Shown piece by piece: positions 15,507 through 18,411 of a DNA stretch of 18,411 nucleotides (position 1 is the stretch's first letter; every line of letters begins with the position of its first letter). The stretch lies in the NCBI GenBank assembly GCA_018665005.1, contig JABJEE010000262.1, positions 1-18,411 of the forward strand, written 5' to 3'. The translations under genes and the position numbers were made by a program. The DNA comes from Flavobacteriales bacterium. GTDB taxonomy: Bacteria; Bacteroidota; Bacteroidia; Flavobacteriales_D; Crocinitomicaceae. Below the pieces are notes generated by a model. It saw nothing but the letters and a program-made list of their open reading frames with translations, was not told the DNA's origin and made no database searches.

Positions 15507-16549
15507 TGATTACTATTCATCCACATTTTTCTATTTTGTATCATTCAAATGATCAACGCAAGAATATTGAACAGCTTATTCAAAAAATCAAAAACAAGGA
15601 TTCCTTCATCACCTTTAAAACATCTGGATCAACAGGGAATCCAAAACCAATTGAACTTAAAAAAACGGCTCTAGTAACATCTGCAACAAAAACCATTAAC
15701 TATTTTCAATTAAAAGAAAAAAGTTGTGCTGCACTGTGTTTATCGGTTGAACATATTGCGGGTGCAATGATGCTTATTAGGTCAATGGTTGGAGGTTTAA
15801 CCCTTCATGTTTTTCCCTCATCGACAAAAACCATTGATTACATAACATTGCCAATTGATTTCATTGCAATTGTTCCTTTGCAATTGGAGTCATGTTTATC
15901 ATCGAATAAAGGGCTGAACAATATTCGTTCATGTCGAAATATACTCGTTGGAGGTGCTCCAATTACTGCCTCGTTAAACGACCAACTCATTGAAAACAAA
16001 ATTAATGCTTTTCATAGTTATGGAATGACTGAAACCATCACTCATATCGCATTAAAAAAAATAGGGTTATCTGGATCAGGTTTTTATAAAACACTTGATG
16101 GAATTTCAGTAGAAAGTAAAAAAGGAGCTTTAAGTATCAATTATCCTGAGATAAGTGATTTGTCTATTGAAACCAATGACAGGGTGGAATTATTAGACCA
16201 AACGTCATTTCGTTGGCTAGGTCGACTAGATCATGTTATTAATTCAGGAGGAATCAAGATATCTCCAGAATTAGTTGAAGATAAAATCTCAAAAGGAATT
16301 GATACCCCTTTTATTTTAGGAGGTATTCCAGACAGTAAGTTCGGTGAAAAATTAGTTATTGTACTACAAGAAAAATCAGAAATTAAAGTTTCAATGAGTA
16401 AAGAATTCTTTACCGAATATGTTGATAAATTTGAAACACCAAAAGCCTACAGTGTTATTAATCAATTAGTTTGGAATAAAAACAATAAAATTGATAGAAT
16501 TCAAACCCTAAAAAAAGCAATTCAACGTGGCTGGGAAGAAATATTATAA
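15506..16549 (+). CDS. menE: AMP-binding acyl-CoA ligase, probable o-succinylbenzoate-CoA ligase (MenE-like)
   Basis: The ANL-superfamily adenylation motifs are all present: P-loop TSGSTGNPKP (39-48), VGGAPI (148-153), YGMTET (172-177), D225, GRLDHVINSGGIKI (239-252) and a C-terminal lysine in NNKIDR (K328). MenE activates o-succinylbenzoate with ATP and CoA in menaquinone synthesis, and Bacteroidota MenE-type proteins are similarly short, lacking much of the N-terminal part of long-chain ligases. At 347 residues it fits. No other men genes are nearby, so the substrate is inferred from size and motifs only. It begins in a TAATG overlap with the tau frame of dnaX, indicating translational coupling to tau rather than gamma. 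Confidence 0.75.
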   Translation: MITIHPHFSILYHSNDQRKNIEQLIQKIKNKDSFITFKTSGSTGNPKPIELKKTALVTSATKTINYFQLKEKSCAALCLSVEHIAGAMMLIRSMVGGLTLHVFPSSTKTIDYITLPIDFIAIVPLQLESCLSSNKGLNNIRSCRNILVGGAPITASLNDQLIENKINAFHSYGMTETITHIALKKIGLSGSGFYKTLDGISVESKKGALSINYPEISDLSIETNDRVELLDQTSFRWLGRLDHVINSGGIKISPELVEDKISKGIDTPFILGGIPDSKFGEKLVIVLQEKSEIKVSMSKEFFTEYVDKFETPKAYSVINQLVWNKNNKIDRIQTLKKAIQRGWEEIL

Positions 16550-17366
16550 AATATTAAACCTTACAGAAAATGCTTCTTTAAAAGAAGTCAAAAAACGATA
16601 TAAGCAGCTTGCTAAGAAATACCATCCTGATGTCAATAAAGAAAAAAATGCACACTCTAAGTTTTTAAAAATAAAAGAAGCTTACGAAAAAATAGTCGAT
16701 CCTGAAAAGTCAGAAACCACTATAAAAAGAAGGCCGAAACCCAAGTCTAAATACGATAAATATAGAGAACAAGCACATAAGGCCTACAAGAAAAGACAAA
16801 AGAAAAAGCAAGAAGAAATTGAAGCCTTTTACATGAGTCTCAGAAAAGGTTGGAGAAGAAACTGGGTGTATGTAAATGTTACTCTTGGGGTCATTTTTTC
16901 ATTTTTTCTTATGCTCGATAACCATTTAGATCTTGAAAACAAGGCAGCAAATGTAAACTTCATTGATAACCAGGTTTATCAAAGCTACAACGGTCATGTT
17001 GTGCAGGGTATCGAAACTCAAAGCGAGCAATTTCTTTACCTAGCCGATTACCATAATATCAGCTCACTGAATACCTATCCTGAAATCGTGGTAAATGAAA
17101 CAAGAATATTTCATTATCCTGTTAATGTTGTTCATACCCTACCCTATAAACGGGTGACTATCCCTGTTCATTTTACTTTTATATGGGCATTAACACTCGT
17201 TGTTGTTGTTTTTCTTTCGCCAATAATTATACTACTCTTTAGAAAGAATAACGCTTGGTTTGTATTCTTTCATTATATAACCCTTTTCGTTTCAAGTGGA
17301 ATACTACTCTACTTTATTTTTATTAGAAACGGTGTTCTTTCCATTTTCTATTTTCTATTTTCGTGA
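16527..17366 (+). CDS. J-domain protein anchored in the membrane
   Basis: Residues 5-62 form a J domain: YYKILNL, basic helix II KKRYKQLAKKY, HPD at 33-35 and FLKIKEAYEKI. J domains stimulate Hsp70 (DnaK) ATPase. A highly basic linker follows (63-110). One membrane span lies at about 113-130, then an approximately 85-residue hydrophilic loop (131-216), then two spans at 217-238 and 243-267. It lacks the Gly/Phe and zinc-finger domains of DnaJ, so it is a specialised J protein that would recruit DnaK to the inner membrane face. The start is GTG, 23 bases inside the menE-like gene; no ATG occurs before the J domain. Its stop overlaps the nth start (TGATG). Confidence 0.85.
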   Translation: MAGKKYYKILNLTENASLKEVKKRYKQLAKKYHPDVNKEKNAHSKFLKIKEAYEKIVDPEKSETTIKRRPKPKSKYDKYREQAHKAYKKRQKKKQEEIEAFYMSLRKGWRRNWVYVNVTLGVIFSFFLMLDNHLDLENKAANVNFIDNQVYQSYNGHVVQGIETQSEQFLYLADYHNISSLNTYPEIVVNETRIFHYPVNVVHTLPYKRVTIPVHFTFIWALTLVVVVFLSPIIILLFRKNNAWFVFFHYITLFVSSGILLYFIFIRNGVLSIFYFLFS

Positions 17367-18013
17367 TGATGACAAAAAAAGAAAAAGGTTCTTACATTAT
17401 TTCAGAATTGGAAAAACTTTACCCGACAACTCCTGTACCTTTGGATCACAAGGATCCATACACGCTATTGATAGCAGTGCTTTTATCTGCACAATGCACG
17501 GATATACGTGTCAACAAAATCACTCCTGCATTATTTCAACTAGCTGACAATCCATTTGATATGAGCAAACAGGATGTTGATGAAATCAGGTTAATTATAA
17601 AACCCTGTGGCTTATCTCCAAGAAAATCAAAGGCCATACATGAACTTTCAGCAATTCTTGTAGATAAATACAATGGTGTGGTTCCTAAAGAACTTGATTT
17701 GTTAGAAGAATTACCAGGGGTTGGACATAAAACAGCATCCGTTGTAGTCTCTCAAGCATTTGGCATACCTGCTTTTCCAGTTGACACACACATTCATCGT
17801 CTAATTACCAGGTGGGGAATTAGCTCAGGTAAAAATGTGGTTCAAACCGAGAAAGACGCGAAAAGAATATTCCCAAAAAGTTTATGGAATAAATTGCATT
17901 TGCAAATCATATTCTACGGTAGAGAATATTCACCAGCACGAAGCCCCAAATTTGAAGTTGATTTTATTACCCGAGAAATTGGAACAAAGGCGGCTCTTAA
18001 AGAATTGAAATGA
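17366..18013 (+). CDS. nth: Endonuclease III-type DNA glycosylase/AP lyase, lacking Fe-S cysteines
   Basis: Endonuclease III removes oxidised pyrimidines and nicks the abasic site in base excision repair. The helix-hairpin-helix LPGVGHKTA (117-125) contains the catalytic lysine K122, and VDTHIHR (139-145) holds the catalytic aspartate D140, matching K120 and D138 of E. coli. SAQCTD (41-46) is also typical. The C-terminus reads FYGREYSPARSPKFEVDFI, where most homologues carry four cysteines binding a 4Fe-4S cluster; here there are none after C81. The catalytic core is intact, so it should be active without a cluster. The start is taken as ATG 17366 (one-base TGATG overlap); GTG 17363 and ATG 17369 are alternatives. 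Confidence 0.92.
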   Translation: MMTKKEKGSYIISELEKLYPTTPVPLDHKDPYTLLIAVLLSAQCTDIRVNKITPALFQLADNPFDMSKQDVDEIRLIIKPCGLSPRKSKAIHELSAILVDKYNGVVPKELDLLEELPGVGHKTASVVVSQAFGIPAFPVDTHIHRLITRWGISSGKNVVQTEKDAKRIFPKSLWNKLHLQIIFYGREYSPARSPKFEVDFITREIGTKAALKELK

Positions 18014-18029
18014 ATTAACAATTGTTAAT
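18014..18029. repeat. 16-bp perfect palindrome between nth and dnaB
   Basis: ATTAACAATTGTTAAT is self-complementary. It follows the nth stop directly and lies about 80 bases upstream of dnaB. It has no T tract of terminator type and could be an operator or nothing. Confidence 0.5.
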
Positions 18030-18070
18030 AACCCATATTAATATCATTTGATAAATATAATTTTAAATGA

Positions 18071-18102
18071 TTGGATTTGGGAATGACTAATCCCTATATT
18101 TG
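18071..18102 (+). promoter_or_regulatory. Promoter of dnaB, predicted leaderless
   Basis: TATATTTG (18095-18102) fits TAnnTTTG and is followed by TTTT and the ATG at 18107. A TTG at 18071-18073 lies 21 bases upstream, acceptable for a -33 element. Confidence 0.65.
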
Positions 18103-18106
18103 TTTT

Positions 18107-18411
18107 ATGGACGCATCAGATAAAAGAAAACCTATTTCAAGAATAAAAAACACCCCAAATATTGCGGCTCAAGGCGGGAAATTGCCACCTCAAGCCATTG
18201 ATGTTGAACAGGTTGTTCTTGGTGCCATGATGTTGGAAAAAGAAGCAGTGAATGATACCATTGATATTCTAAGAGAGGAAAGTTTCTACGATCCGAAGCA
18301 TCAATATATTTTTAAAGCCATAAAAGAATTATTCGCCACCACTAAACCAATCGATTTGGTTACGGTTACCTCCAAACTTCAAAAAAATGGTGAGCTTGAA
18401 GCGGCTGGTGG
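18107..18411 (+). CDS. dnaB: Replicative DNA helicase DnaB, N-terminal part (runs off the right edge)
   Basis: The 101 complete codons contain the DnaB N-terminal domain: KLPPQAIDVEQVVLGAMMLE (25-44), then FYDPKHQYIFKAIKELF and PIDLVTVTSKL. DnaB is the hexameric helicase that unwinds the replication fork, and the N-terminal domain forms the collar that contacts primase. The ATPase domain is beyond the window. The first 24 residues are a basic, variable tail (MDASDKRKPISR). ATG 18107 is chosen because it is the first in frame and lies four bases after a strong -7 box. The gene has its own promoter and is separated from nth by 93 bases. Confidence 0.95.
   Translation, partial: MDASDKRKPISRIKNTPNIAAQGGKLPPQAIDVEQVVLGAMMLEKEAVNDTIDILREESFYDPKHQYIFKAIKELFATTKPIDLVTVTSKLQKNGELEAAG

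Noticed and set aside
17296..17547. Open frame across the J-protein/nth junction
   Set aside because: It is out of frame with two well-supported genes and has no motif of its own.
1..18411. CRISPR arrays, insertion sequences, tRNA or rRNA genes, and prophage or defence modules
   Set aside because: I found no regularly spaced repeats, transposase motifs, tRNA-like folds or phage genes; the window reads as core chromosome.

Overview
The window is AT-rich DNA from a member of the Bacteroidota, most likely order Flavobacteriales. I infer this from the promoter grammar (TAnnTTTG -7 boxes, little or no Shine-Dalgarno), a type IX secretion sorting domain, a DUF5074/BtuG-like protein under a cobalamin riboswitch, the Bacteroidota form of ribosomal protein S15, paired secreted M16 peptidases, and a C-terminal DnaX domain of Bacteroidota type. 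I could run no database search, so the species is not identified.

Layout. 1-35 (-): N-terminus of rpsO leaving the left edge, with its promoter at 83-112. 187-1026 (-): an unrecognised multi-pass membrane protein ending in a clear intrinsic terminator. 1212-2763 (+): promoter, cobalamin riboswitch, probable terminator and a secreted BtuG-like propeller with a T9SS C-terminal domain, closed by a bidirectional terminator. 2769-3788 (-): a radical SAM/SPASM protein. 3868-6728 (+): a tight four-gene operon with a PyrR-like phosphoribosyltransferase, MurQ, an agmatinase-family protein with an altered metal site, and a small membrane protein. 6730-8701 (-): a repeat (propeller-like) secreted protein whose 3' end overlaps an NlpC/P60 hydrolase. 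8829-13651 (+): catalytic and partner M16 peptidases, then a purple-acid-phosphatase-like protein. 13684-18013 (+): dnaX, a menE-like ligase, a membrane J-domain protein and nth, all joined by stop/start overlaps. 18107 to the right edge (+): start of dnaB.

Three points stand out. First, dnaX is interrupted after an 11-A run. The -1 frame continues open for about 700 bases as the tau-specific domain and ends in a TAATG overlap with the next gene, which suggests programmed slippage giving gamma and tau forms. Second, the BtuG-like protein sits under a B12 riboswitch with no TonB receptor gene beside it, and it carries a T9SS sorting domain instead of a lipoprotein signal. Third, four genes (dnaX, dnaB, the propeller-like gene and the radical SAM gene) have their start codon exactly four bases after a -7 box, which predicts leaderless transcripts; the riboswitch follows the same rule, with its P1 stem starting at the predicted first transcribed base.

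Other observations are an agmatinase-like protein lacking one conserved metal-binding histidine, an endonuclease III without the iron-sulfur cysteines, and M16 peptidases that split their active-site elements between two subunits.
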